Shown here: positions 29,443 through 40,339 of the stretch, piece by piece
Numbering within the stretch: the first letter of the stretch is position 1
Layout of the letters: each line of letters starts with the position of its first letter
Origin: Dendrolimus kikuchii
Lineage: Eukaryota; Arthropoda; Insecta; Lepidoptera; Lasiocampidae
Reading direction: 5' to 3'
NCBI GenBank assembly: GCA_019925095.2
Contig: CM034392.1
Coordinates: 9,105,887 to 9,169,886 of the forward strand
DNA length: 64,000 nt
Made by a program: the position numbers and the translations under genes
The notes under the pieces: generated by a model
Database searches by the model: none
Seen by the model: the letters and a program-made list of their open reading frames with translations, nothing else
What the model was told of the DNA's origin: nothing

Positions 29443-31420
29443 GTGATCGACAAAGTTTTTGGGCAGTATCCTTTAGCAGAGGTAGTCATAATCGAAATTT
29501 TAATGCTCATTACGTTGAGTGGTTGGGTTCCTCGAGAATTGATCTGTCAGGAACTACTGCCTACGATTTTGCTCTCGCCCATGGATTCACTCAGCTGTCC
29601 AAGGAAACTTTTGTCGGGCGTCTCTTCCACCTCTGCGCACAGTGGACGACCGTCTGGTACACGCCGCCAAAGATAAAGTCAATCTTCTGGGTGAAATCTT
29701 TGCGGCCAATTCAACTCTTGAGACATAGGAGAAACTCCACCTACAATCCCTGTGTGAGTCTAGAATGTTGGAGGTGCGCTTTACTCAAAAAGCAGTCCGA
29801 TGTGCTCTCTTCTCCCTCGACGTCAAAAAGTCTTCTGGCCCTGATGGCATTTCTGCCATTGTGCTGCAGACGTGTTTAGCTGAGCTGTCCCCAGCCAGTC
29901 CTTGCCCGACGTTTCACTCTCTCTTACTACAAGGGTTGTGTCCTCGCTTCGTGGAAGATTGCCCACGTGCACCTTGTCCCCAAAAAAGGGTACGTAACAG
30001 ACACGTCGAATAGGCCTATAGCAATAACCTTTTTACTCTCAATAGTGATGGAGAGCATTATCAACGCGCAGCTCCTGTGTTACGTCGAAGATTACCAGCT
30101 GCTAAACGATCGGCAATACGGCTTCCGCCACAGTCGCTCAGCTCAAGATCTCTTGGTTTACCTAACCCACCGTTGGGCTGAAGCCATTGAGAGCAAAGAG
30201 GAAGCACTGGCAGTTAGTCTAGAATTCTAGATATTGCTAAGGCCTTCGACCGGGTCTGGCACAGGGCTCTTCTATCGGAGCGGCCATCGTATGAAATACC
30301 CGAAGGGCCTTGCACCTGGCTATCCATCTCTTTTGATGAGCGCAGCATTCAAGTCGTTGTCGACGGTTGTTGCTCAAGTTTCAAGCCCATTAACGCTGGT
30401 GTGCCCCAGGGTTGTGTGCTATCGCCAACGTTGTTCATCTTACATATCATTGATATGTTGTCTATTCGCAACATTCATTCCAATGCGGATGCCAGCACAG
30501 GCGATGCGCAGTACTCTGGTCGTGCAAACGTCCCTCGATCATTTGTGGAGGAAAGTTGGGTTAGACTTGTATCTGAGTAGAGTATTCCTTAGAGAGAGTC
30601 TCTGAATGAGGGAGACAAAACCTTGTCCATTTCAACCCCAAGAAGACATAGGTCTGCGTATTATCTGCCAAAAAAACTCCATTCGAGCAATCGCTTCAGT
30701 TCCAAGGAACTCCCCTTACCACCTCCAAGAGTATTGGGATCCTCAGTGTTGACATCGCGAACGATGTTGAGGAGCCATCTTGAAGGCAAGGCAAAACTTG
30801 CCTCTAAGAAGCTGGGAATGTTAAACCGGTCCAAGCAGTACTTCACACCGCGGCAACGCTTTGTGCTTTGTAAAACCCAGGTGAGCCCGCATATGGAGTA
30901 CTGCTCACACTTTTGGGCTGGAGCACCTGGCTACCAACTCGATCCCCTAGACAGTATTCAACGTCGAGCTGTTCACGTTGTTGATGATCCCATACTCACA
31001 GGTGGTCTAGATACGCTTGGCCTTATGAGAGACTTCGCTCTCTCTACGTATTCTACTGACTGTATAACGGAGTGTATTCGGAAGAACTGTATAGAATGGT
31101 GTATTCGTCCTCTTTCTACCACCGAACCGCTCACCATGTGTTGGGATTTCACCCCCACTTCCTTAAGCCGTTTCGCTCATGTACGCAACGGTTCTGTAGA
31201 ACCTTTTTCCTGCATACCGTGGGGATTTGGAATGAGCTCCCAGCCGAGGTTTTTCCACAGCGCTACGATATGGAGTTCTTCAAAAAGGGTGTCATAAAAT
31301 TTCTTCGAGGCTGGCAGCGGGTTGATGAAATCTCTGGTGTTGCAAATGTCCATAAGCGACAGTAACCGCTTTCCATCAGGTGGGCCGTCAGCCTGTCTGT
31401 TGTGCTCCAGCTATAAAGAA
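29443..31420 (+). pseudogene. CR1/Jockey-like non-LTR retrotransposon, internally deleted and decayed
   Basis: Traces run in order over several frames. There is an endonuclease piece (NFNAHYVEWLGSS near 29500, where the usual catalytic D is N). An apparent deletion follows, then RT (VKKSSGPDGISAIVLQTCL, DRQYGFRHSRSAQDLL, IAKAFDRVWHRALL, INAGVPQGCVLSPTLF). The YADD box is changed to NADA near 30490. The C-terminal part has SKKLGMLNRSKQYFTPRQR, MEYCSHFWAG and GIWNELPAEVFP, ending ANVHKRQ and stop near 31365. The 3' UTR (to about 31420) carries GTAACCGCTTTCCATCAGGT. At least six frame changes make it non-functional. An intact element would encode one long EN-RT protein. The 59345-59575 fragment is a close relative. 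Confidence 0.9.
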
Positions 31421-31839
31421 AGGTCGAAATTTCCAGAATGGAAGCGGGAAAACCAATAACAAGTGGTACGTTCATTGTAGTGTTCGCTCATAAAGGTTGT
31501 TGATGTTGCTTGTCGCTCTTGCCGCGTTGCTGCCACGACGGTACTCTTATTCCATAATTACTCGAATTTTTAACTATCCATGATGATGAAAAAGATTCAA
31601 ATGCGAAGAAAACATAACACTTATCAATAAACAAATGACTAATTTAAAAAAAAAAACATGTTTTCAAAGTAAAATTAATTTGAAATTATATATCTCAGCG
31701 AAACAAAAATATTTCTTTTAAATGGCCAGTACTGCAGAACTTACCTAATATTTAGCGGTCACCATTTTCTTATGAAACTTATGAAAGCTATCGAGCGCTA
31801 TTTTCTGAAGAACACACCCATCAATAAGGTAGCTAAATG
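31421..31839. other. AT-rich DNA between mobile elements
   Basis: Nothing recognised. Confidence 0.4.
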
Positions 31840-32030
31840 TATTTTGTGAAATGTATTTTGCAACCATAAGTATTTGAAATACTAATTACAAAATACCTCA
31901 GCGTCAGGTATTTGAAATACTAATTACAAATTACATTTTGAACAAGTAATTGAAATACAAATACAAAATACGTATTTGTATTTCAATTACGTATTTCAAT
32001 TACAAGTATTTCAAATACTGCCCAACCCTG
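31840..32030. mobile_element. hAT-like element terminal region
   Basis: It ends TACTGCCCAACCCTG, which read inverted is CAGGGTTGGGCAGTA, a hAT-type end. The sequence inward alternates GTATTT and AAATAC motifs in both orientations, which I recognise as subterminal repeats of an insect hAT family. The other end was not found, so it is a partial copy. Confidence 0.55.
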
Positions 32031-32204
32031 TAACGGACATAAATAAACTGACTACACAGAGGGACGAATGCGATTATTTTGTAAAGATTTAGTTTTTGGC
32101 TTTTAATTCTTACTTTTTGCTGTAGGTATTCTTAGTATGTTAATTGGTTAGTAATTTTAAATTAATTGTTAGTATTATTGTTGTTAGTTTGTTAGTTGGA
32201 TAAA

Positions 32205-33680
32205 TTATGTAAGAATCCCAGATTGGGTAAAGGCCTCCTCCAAAGACGCCCATCGGTCTCTGTCCTGAGCTATTTGATACCAGTTGGGGCCGGCTATTTT
32301 TTTAATATCCTCTTCCCAACGCATCGATGGTCTCCCTCTGCCTCTCTTGCCTTGTGGTCCTGTCCACAAAGTTGTTTTAACGGTCCATCTCTGGTCTGTG
32401 AGTCTTGTTATGTGACCTGCCTATTTCCATTTTAACTTCTGTGCATAGCTCAAGGCATTAGTTGCTTTAGTTATCGCTCTTATTGTTGTGTGTCTGATTT
32501 TGTCCATTTTGTTTACCTTGAGCATGCTTCGTTCGAGACCTCGTTGGCAGGTGGCTATTTTGTGTTTTGTCTTGGCCGTAAATTTCCATGTCTGGCATCC
32601 ATACGTTAATCCCGGTATGAGGTTAGAGTTCATAATTTTTGTTTTCAAATTTATGGGCAAATTACTTTTAAAAATTTCTTTTAAACTCCAGTATTTATTC
32701 CATGTTTGTTGTACTCTTCTTTCTATTTCTATGTCGTTGTTTTTTCTGTCGAAACTAATTGTCTTTCCCAAGTAGATGTATTTATCAGTATATTCTAGCG
32801 GATTTCCATTTATATTTATTGGTATTTTACTACTATTTGTCATTGACATAGTCTTAGTGAGATTAATTTCCAATCCTACCTCTGCGCTAGCTAGTTGTAA
32901 GGATTCGATCATGTATTGCAGCTGTGAGCTTTTCTCAGATAGTATCACAATGTCATCTGCGAATCTTAAATGGCTTAGAAAGGCGCCTTGTACATAGAGT
33001 CCTAGTTTTCTCCAGTCTAGTTTGCTAATGATATTTTCAAGAACAGCTATAAATATTTTTGGAGATAGCGGGTCGCCCTGTCTCACACCTCTTCTTATGC
33101 GGAAGCTTGGGCCCAAGGTTTCTAGTTTTATTCTGCTCGTGTTATTTTTGTATATTTTTTTGATAACCTCTATATAAACTTCACTAACTCCTTGATCTTT
33201 CAAGCTTTCCCATATACTTGCATGTGTCACCGTGTCGAAGGCTTTTAGGTAGTCAATAAATGCAATATATAGGGGTCTTTGCTGTTCTTGATATTTTTCT
33301 ATAATTAACTCCAGGGTATGTATATGGTCAATTGTAGAGAATCCCTTTCTGAACCCTGCCTGTTCTACAGGTTGTCTAGCTTCTATTACAGGGATGATTC
33401 TTGCATTTATAATAGTAGAGAACAGCTTGTATAGACTCGGTAGCAAACTTATTGGTCTATAGTTGCCTATATCCTTTGGGTCTCCCTTTTTATAGATTAA
33501 AATGATATTTGATTCTGACCATTGTGTAGGAGTTTCCGATTTTTGTAGTATTAGATTAAATAGTCCCGCTAGTGGAGAGGCCAAGATTGTGTGTGATATT
33601 TTCAATACTTCATTTGTAATATTGTCTGATCCGGGAGATTTTTCTAGTTTTAATCTTTTTATTGCTTCTATAATTTCAAT
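32205..33680 (-). pseudogene. RTE reverse-transcriptase domain and C-terminus
   Basis: One frame runs from the stop at 33681 to the stop at 32205, broken only by TAG at 32421. Its longest uninterrupted product (33605-32421) is 394 aa and holds the whole RT core. The 71 codons after the TAG keep the conserved tail ending EEAFTQSGILT, so the TAG is a recent loss rather than the true end. Confidence 0.88.
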
Positions 33681-34117
33681 TTAATCTATTACCTCAATAT
33701 TCTCTTCGAAGCCGTGTTTAATAATATTGTGTTGATATATAGCGGGTATATTTGTGTCTTTGTATAGTTTTCTGTAAAAATTGGTTGCTGTAGTAATAAT
33801 ATCAGTTCTTTTGTTCGTATCTTTGTCTGTTTTCTTTAATCCATCTATCCAAGTTTTATTTATTCTGAGTTCTTTGAAAGCCTTTTTAGTGCTTCCAGTG
33901 AGTTGTAGGTGCCTTTCTATGATGTCTTGTCTATATTTTTTATAATCGTTTTTTATATATTTATTTACTAACTTATAGTGTGCGGCGAGTTCATTTTTTA
34001 TAGATCGTGATTTGTTTTTTGTTTTTTGTAGTTCTTTTCTTCTTTGTAATAAGGTTGTTGTTCGTACAGATAGTATTTTATTGTGTTTATTTCCATCTCT
34101 CTTCACTCGGGCTAGTT
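33681..34117 (-). pseudogene. RTE linker between endonuclease and RT
   Basis: A basic, helical linker (SLKLARVKRDGNKHNK near its start, and TWIDGLKKTDKDTNKRT). It is in the same frame as the RT but shifted by one base from the endonuclease frame. It ends at the TAA at 33681. Confidence 0.8.
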
Positions 34118-35131
34118 TTAAGCTGTTGTGACGATAGCATTCGTTATGTTGTCGTAGCAGGTCTGTACTGAGACGTTATCCTGGTAAACATTTGTATCAA
34201 ATAGCAATGACGATAAATTTTTGATGTAGTTTGATATATCTTCTTCGTTGTTTAGTTGGCTTACTTGTTTATTTGTGAATTTAACTCTACAAAATTTTTG
34301 GATGGTTAGTAATATTGATGCTCTTAGTATTCTGTGATCTGAAGGGTAATTTAGGTTTAAAGTGCCAATGTTATGGAATATTCTTGGTTGGTTGGACAAA
34401 ATGTAGTCAATCTCGTTTTTGATTTCGCCATTTGGTGATCTCCATGTCCATCTGCTTTTTTGCTTCTTTTTGAAACATGTGTTTAATATTGTTAGTTTAT
34501 GTTCCAGTGCGAAATCCACAAGTCTCTGTCCTCTATCGTTTCTCTGGCCGTATCCATATTGTTTCATAACCAAGTGTTCTTCTTTTTTGGGAACACCGAC
34601 CTTTGCATTAAAGTCACCAATCAGTATAATGTTCTTGTGTGTAGTTTCTAAAGCTTTGTTTATTGTTTTGTAAAATTCGTCAATTTCATATTCGCTAGCT
34701 GCTTCTGTCGGTGCATATACTTGTATGATGGTAACCATGTAGCCTTGAATGTTTATATTTAATACTGCGACACGCTCTGTTATGCCAGTGAAACTCTCTA
34801 TATAGTTCTTGTATGATTTGTTTATTATGAAGCCTACCCCATATTTGCCTGGTGTGTGGCCTATGTAGCACAGTATAAAGTTCTCATATTCTTCTATTTT
34901 TGTACCGAGTCGTCTCACTTCCGAGATTCCTATTATGTCAAATTTAATTTCCTTTATTGCTTCTTCCAATTCTAATAAGCGGTCGTATGTTGACAAAGTC
35001 CTGACATTGTAAGTTGCAATATGTATTAGTTGAGCTTTTTTATTAGTTTTGTTCTGGGCTACTGTGGTTCTCTTTGGAGGGTTTTGGTCGTATTCTTCCA
35101 CGGTGACCAGCCGGCTTGGAAGGTTCTGCAT
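34118..35131 (-). pseudogene. RTE apurinic-like endonuclease domain
   Basis: A 337-aa open frame with the EEP fold signatures. TYNVRTL supplies the N-terminal Asn, EVRR has the metal-binding Glu, GDFNAKVG the catalytic Asp/Asn and SDHRIL the final Asp-His. In a whole element this domain nicks the target DNA to prime reverse transcription. The frame is intact up to the frameshift at its end. Confidence 0.9.
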
Positions 35132-35963
35132 ATTTTTTGTTTCAATTTGTTTATTTATGGGATCTGTATAGGAGGAGGCGTGTAGCTGTTATGTATTTTT
35201 GTCTTGACTAAGGTTATTGGTATTTGTAGTTTTATTTACTAGGAAGTTTATTATTCCCGGTTTTGTAACTCCTTCTGACATACTGTTTGACCTTTTGATC
35301 GATACATCGGATTGTCGTATTTTATTCTTCTTATTTATTTGTATATTCTTCTCGACGCTTGGTGCTATAACAAATGCCTAATATCATATACAAAATGCTT
35401 TTAAAATATGGGTAATAATTTATTATATGAGATGCTTCAGATAAGGAAGTACACCAAAAGCTGTCGCCGCATCTGTACTTCGTAAATGACAAAATTGTTT
35501 TAAGACTCCCTTTGACTCACTTAGGCACTTTTGCCATGCACTTCGAATGCCTTTCGTAAAATGTGCTTTTAAAATAAATTTACTTTGTACATGGGAATAT
35601 CAGAATTAGCCTAATTTTTTTCATATTAATATAATTCTTATGCTCTTAAGCCTCATCTACATTTGTATTATAACTTGGGAATAAGTTCTCATTATTGTCT
35701 GGACGGACATATATGGAAATATATAAATGGAAATTTTCTGTAAAATGAAATTATTTTTTGTGTGTTCAAGTGGTTTAGAATTACGATTAGACTCGGTAAA
35801 TGGCTCCGCTAAACTCCTTCTAAACTGTGGCACTAATTTTGACCAATTTTTTTTTTGTGTTCATTTACAGTTTAAGTGCATTCAAGAATGATTCAAATTA
35901 ATAATTGATCCCTGTCAATGGCACTGCAATTATATTCTAGATTTTTTATTTTTTAAGGGAGGG

Positions 35964-35968
<5 letters not shown>
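35132..35968. other. RTE 5' flank and AT-rich DNA
   Basis: The first 100-250 bases are likely RTE 5' UTR, but no target duplication fixes the border. The remainder is AT-rich with nothing recognised. Confidence 0.4.

Positions 35969-36006
<38 letters not shown>
35969..36006. repeat. (AT)19 microsatellite
   Basis: An uninterrupted AT dinucleotide run of 38 bases. Confidence 0.97.
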
Positions 36007-36010
<4 letters not shown>

Positions 36011-36426
36011 CTATATGTACCCTTTCCAGACATTTATTTTACTATTGACAGCTCGATGACGGATTAAATCAACTTCTTTTATAAATAGGTTTTGATCAAT
36101 TATTTTTCTTAAGTAGAACATTTTTTATTTTCAAATCGATTACTTTCGATTTATTGTCGTAAAGTGTCGATGGTTTAATAATCTGTGCGTTACGTGACTC
36201 ACAAAACATTACTATTACGTCACTCACCGACAACAATACAGTATGTCATTTGTTTCATGTGGGATTTACTGTAAAGAAATATGTAACTTGATAGACTTGC
36301 AAACGTCAAAAGTAAAATACACGCTTAAAAAGAGTTTAAACGATAAGGACTGAACTTGTCCGTTTACTAACTTTAGAAGTCTTTTTAACTTACTTTTTTT
36401 TATTCTAGCACTATCTGTTATAAAAA

Positions 36427-36878
36427 TAGAGTTACCATCCCTATAATTTGGCAACCAGGACAAAACGCGTGAAAACCCTTTGACGTGAAACTAAAGGTGT
36501 GTTCATACTGTAGTGGCGACTAATGGACGCGGCTGAAGGGCGTGGCTTACAACGTATCTGGATAAGGAAAGTCCATTGAAGTGTTTACATTATAAGTCGT
36601 AGGTGGCGGACGTGACCTTGAGCGTTCGGACGTCCTAAAGTAATCTGGAGAGAGTGTTACGATTCTGCCGTGCACATTGTCCGTAGTATCCGTCCATAAT
36701 CTGGGCACCTTTACGGTAAATCTAGCGAGTCGGTTCGTCGGTTGATCGCGTCGCCTGGCAGCAACACTCGACTTTTAATTTTTAAACCCGGACTACAAAT
36801 GAAACCCCGCCCGGACGCTCCCCGGAGGCCCTCTAAACCAGGACAAATTCGGGGAAACCCGGACGGATGGTAACCCTA
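36427..36878. mobile_element. hAT-like MITE with 8-bp target duplication (452 bp)
   Basis: The ends TAGAGTTACCATCC and GGATGGTAACCCTA are inverted copies (one mismatch). Flanks are TATAAAAA (36419-36426) and TATAAAAT (36879-36886), a 7/8 match of hAT length. Inside near the right end are AAACCCGGAC and CCAGGACAAATTCGGGG repeats; CCAGGACAAAACGCG mirrors the left side only partly. No transposase. Confidence 0.75.
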
Positions 36879-37187
36879 TATAAAATAAAACGAGTCACAA
36901 TAAAATATGTCTCTAGGATCATTAACAAAGGTTTCCAGTTGCCAAACGAACTGTAGGGTGGAGAGTTTATAAGGGTTTAGCTCTCGCCTGGTACTTGTAA
37001 TGAAAAACTTGAAGGTTATGTTATTCGAGTAGTAGGTAAATATGAATACTTGATTCTGACTACAGTAACAAACCGAACGAAGCCACGTTAAAATGATAAG
37101 CATCAAAATACGTGTCAGTCTACGCACAAGAAAAATAACGTAGTTTTGACGAACGTCTATTATTTTTGTGGTTTGGCTACGGAACCC

Positions 37188-37985
37188 TTTTTTTTTAAGG
37201 CGGGGGAATTGTATTTCGTGCAGTACCGGGTCCTTTGCTAGTGATTAGACCATAGTCGATTATGGACGCATTCCCAAGGGGGCAATCCAAACACTAATCG
37301 AACGGCTTGTGTGGAGAATCGAATACTCAATACTCCACTAAAACCACCCTCCTCCCACGTGCCCCGCGCTTATGGCAGGAAGAGCGTGAGACTTAGAACA
37401 TAGTTACGACCACGCTGATCCTAGCGCATCAGTGCTTGAGAATGCCCCGGAAGAGGCAAACTCCTTCGTCAACAGGGGTGAAGACTCCTCTGCTCTCTAG
37501 ATGCTAGAGGGCCCCTCCAGCGGTATTTTCAAGGAGGGAAGTCATGCGCATATCTGCGCCTCCGGGACCCCGACTGACGTCTGTACCCGTGAGACGCATG
37601 CGCACTTGTACCTCTCTCCCTATCTCATTCTGCGGCCTCCTTTTGAGACATTACAGCGTCGCAGAAATTAGACGCACCCACCCAATGATCATCGCTCTGC
37701 TGCATGGCTTGCACCAGACTGCCGAGCGAATCGATCGGACCTACTATTGTCTCGAGTTCAAACCTCTGTGGTGCCCATGCTGCACACTCGACTAGCTTAT
37801 GAAACGTCATGTCTTGTGCGCCACACTGGCGACATTGGGGTGAAGGCAGGCAGCCCACGATATGATTCAGATACTTATCGAAGCACCCATGCCCGGTAAG
37901 TATCTGCGTCATCCTGAAGGTTAGGGTAGGGTCCCGCGTTCCATCGCAGCAGGTGTGGGCGCACCGCTTCCACCGTGTCAATGGC
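37188..37985 (-). pseudogene. R1-clade non-LTR fragment: C-terminal zinc knuckle and 3' UTR
   Basis: The minus-strand frame 37981-37625 encodes the C-terminus of an R1-type ORF2. It has RMTQILTGHGCFDKYLNHI and a knuckle CRQCGAQDMTFHKLVEC (C-x2-C, H-x4-C), then ECAAW and a SQKEAAE end. A GC-rich 3' UTR continues to a short A-tract at 37188-37198, taken as the 3' end. Endonuclease and RT core are absent. The frame at 48095-48707 is a relative from the same clade (shared CAAW, AVQAM and KEAAE). It is 5'-truncated. Confidence 0.88.
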
Positions 37986-38279
37986 TACGGAACTCTAAAT
38001 AAACCTAAACAATCGAAAACATTACATTACTCAAAAAAAATAGTTAACGAATTTTGCTAAAATCAATTTTCGTTGAAAGTATTTTCAAGCTATATAACTT
38101 GGCGGTATACCGCCTTAAATTTTTCATTTTTCTACTTTATAGTCTCAGATGAAATAAAAATATTAATATTAATAAACATTATTATTAAGATATAAAAAAG
38201 TATTAAAGAAAGAAAGCAAGAAATATTTACTTCTAATAACGACACACAACACAAATTAGTACTAACAAAACAAAGTATA
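37986..38279. other. AT-rich DNA
   Basis: Nothing recognised. Confidence 0.4.
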
Positions 38280-38400
38280 GATAAAATTATACATACATAC
38301 ATAACTTCACGCCAGTTCCCTTGCGGGGTAGGCACGAACAACAGAACGCCATTTAGGCCCATTCTTACACACCTCACTTGCTTCTTTGACATTCATAACT
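38280..38400 (-). mobile_element. Non-LTR element 3' terminus with TATG tail
   Basis: On the minus strand it reads GAAGCAAGTGAGGTGTGTAA, GGGCCTAAATGGCGTTCTGT, CCTACCCCGCAAGGGAACTG and GAAGTTATGTATGTATGTAT. The same block is in the plus orientation at 54141-54243, where a short frame encodes KWRSVVRAYPARELA and stops. It is a 5'-truncated LINE tail. The clade is not fixed. Confidence 0.7.
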
Positions 38401-38489
38401 ATAAAATTATACAGATTGTATTAATAAAGCGTCACATGTAGTAAAGCATTTTTTTTTAATTTATGTGCGTAATAAATTTATATAATATC

Positions 38490-38522
38490 AACCACGTGTA
38501 TATAATGCATATACACGTGGTT
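38490..38522. repeat. Perfect 14-bp hairpin
   Basis: AACCACGTGTATAT (38490-38503) is repeated exactly inverted at 38509-38522, with a 5-nt loop. Intergenic. Confidence 0.85.
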
Positions 38523-38867
38523 TGCTTCTGTGCTGTCAATAGTAATGTATCCACTGGAAAATATTCCATCATTATCCGTACTAACACGATTAAGGTAATT
38601 CGATTTCATACTGAGTTCTCGTATCGTACTGTGGCGCAATCGGCACCTTATTCTTAGATCGGCATCTTTTAGCCGGCTTCACTTGGAGCGTTCGAGACTC
38701 CGTCTTTCTATTAATGGTCAAAATTTATAGTGCAAAAGTTAGATTAGGGAAGTCAACACAGTTTTTACGACTTTGAAAGCGAATCTCGCCACTTATTGAC
38801 TTAATTAATAAGTTTTAAGACAGGATAAGCGGCCACTCTTAATTTTTTGTTTTTTTTCATATTTTAA

Positions 38868-39182
38868 CTTTTTTATTGCATGAGTTCAGCAGATAGGCAG
38901 ACGGCCCACGTGATGGCAAGCGGTTAGCATCGCCTATGGGCATCTATAACACCAAAGGTGCTAACAATGTGCTGCCGCTCTCTAAAGGGTGAGTGGAACC
39001 TGGCCGCTTGTCGGAACACAACTCAAGGATTTTATAGCGGCATACTCTAGACTAGGGGTGGTAGCCATTCAGACGGGCAAATACCCTACTACCGGACTAT
39101 GGGTTGTTTTGTCGCCTGTTACGACAGGCCGCGCGACCGCAGGAAATTATATTCTTTCGCCGTTCCTGCTCGGATGAGATAA
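38868..39182 (-). repeat. Short repeat with CR1-like 3' tail (copy 3)
   Basis: Inverted copy. On the minus strand it starts near GAGCAGGAACGGCGAAAG and goes through GGCCTGTCGTAACAGGCGAC, GTAACCGCTTGCCATCACGT-like tail phrases and GAACTCATGCAATAAAAAAG. It has a small deletion in the middle relative to copy 2. Confidence 0.72.
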
Positions 39183-39890
39183 CTGATACTGAACTAACTG
39201 CAATATTGTGATACAGAATACGACATCTTTCTGTAAATTTTTATACAGGTATATAGATGTCTGAGACACGTGAATGCCATATTACATACATTGATAAGTT
39301 CCGTTTCAGCCAAAGGTACTACATTTTTCGCAGGAAAAAAAGTTATGAGATTAAAAACAATTTTGATTAAAACAACTTAACTTATATTGTTTGAATAAAC
39401 CTAATACGCATTTCGATTATTCGTATAATATACTGTTTGATCGAAAAAGTTTTCTAATTATGCTGAGTCTTGTAGAAATGGAAAATCCAGTTTTGTGAAG
39501 TGCTTTGTTATTTAGAGGGTACAAAAATGTTTTTTTTTTATTGTTTTGAAGCTTAAAAAATAATATGTAATATCGATTCTCACTTTAAGCTCAATCAACC
39601 GGTTTTTTGGTAACAAATAGGTTTTGTTGAATAAACCGGTTTGGGACGATTTCGAACGGTTTTTGCCGCACACCTTCAAAGCGCAGCCATGTGGTACAGT
39701 TAGTTTTCAGTCACACACAAACACGTGTATAGAGAGATAGAATAATACTTCCTCTTCTCGGGTAATAAACCGGTTAATTCTAGTTTATACAACACTATCT
39801 TTATAATTCCGAACGAAATAGTCAACTAAAACCAGTTATAACCAAATAAAACTGGTTAATTTTAAACCGGTTCCAAGCATTGCTTACTAC
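39183..39890. other. AT-rich DNA with AACCGGTT-rich repeat
   Basis: At 39597-39880 the motif AACCGGTT or AAACCGGTTT recurs in both orientations (near 39598, 39643, 39771 and 39866). It ends TTCCAAGCATTGC, next to the hAT-like MITE. It looks like an old palindromic DNA element. The rest is AT-rich. Confidence 0.4.
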
Positions 39891-40339
39891 TAGAGATGTG
39901 CCGACTAGTCGGTAAAGCCGACTACCCGGCCACTACCGTAGTCGGAGACTATTTGGCAAAGACCGCCGACTATCCGGCTTCTTACTTTGTAGTTTATAAT
40001 CTATACATTACTAATACATTGTAATCCATACACGAGACTTTCTTTTTGACATTATTAAATTTTAATTGAGCTCTTTCACTTAAATGAACAATAACAGTAT
40101 TTTAATCTATTTTTTTTTACACAAGAACACCGCCCTGACCTGTACAAAAGAAAAAATCAAGAAATAATGCGAAGTAAACAAAACAGGTTTTGACACACTC
40201 GCATGCGGTGGTTACAACTTGCGCGCGAATCAGCTATAAACGAAGCGTCACGGAACCGTGGTCGGCTTGGCCGACTAGTCGGCCTCTTTACAACCGTCTA
40301 ATCGGCTAGTCGGCTAAAGTCATACTCGGCACATCTCTA
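39891..40339. mobile_element. hAT-like MITE TAGAGATGTGCCGA, with 8-bp target duplication (449 bp)
   Basis: The ends TAGAGATGTGCCGACTAGTC and TCGGCACATCTCTA are inverted, and further inverted CCGACTAGTCGG units follow on both sides. Flanking octamers are CTTACTAC and CTTACTAG (7/8 match), fitting the hAT pattern nTnnnnAn. The centre is AT-rich and non-coding. Confidence 0.85.

Larger units (their letters stand above)
32205..35131 (-). mobile_element. RTE-clade non-LTR retrotransposon, almost complete EN-RT frame
   Basis: Minus-strand coding runs from 35131 to a natural stop at 32205. The APE endonuclease part (35131-34118) has HIATYNVRTL, FDIIGISEVRR, ILIGDFNAKVG and YPSDHRIL. The RT part has NYRPISLLPSLYKLFS, FIDYLKAFDTVTHASI, RRGVRQGDPLSP and RFADDIVILSE (FADD at 32952-32963), so all catalytic boxes are intact. 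The C-terminus reads GRGRPSMRWEEDI and AGPNWYQIAQDRDRW. Three lesions inactivate it: a frameshift near 34118, a TAA at 33681-33683 and a TAG at 32421-32423, where the usual residue is Trp. It resembles the Heliconius HmRTE and Bombyx EN-RT families. Confidence 0.93.

Noticed and set aside
31072..31365. Separate 97-aa gene
   Set aside because: It is the frame-shifted C-terminus of the CR1-like element at 29443-31420 (GIWNELPAEVFP), not a gene of its own.
29110..32030. A single 2.9 kb hAT element enclosing the CR1-like element
   Set aside because: AAATAC-rich stretches occur at both positions, but they read in the same rather than inverted orientation and no CAGGGTTGG end was found on the left.
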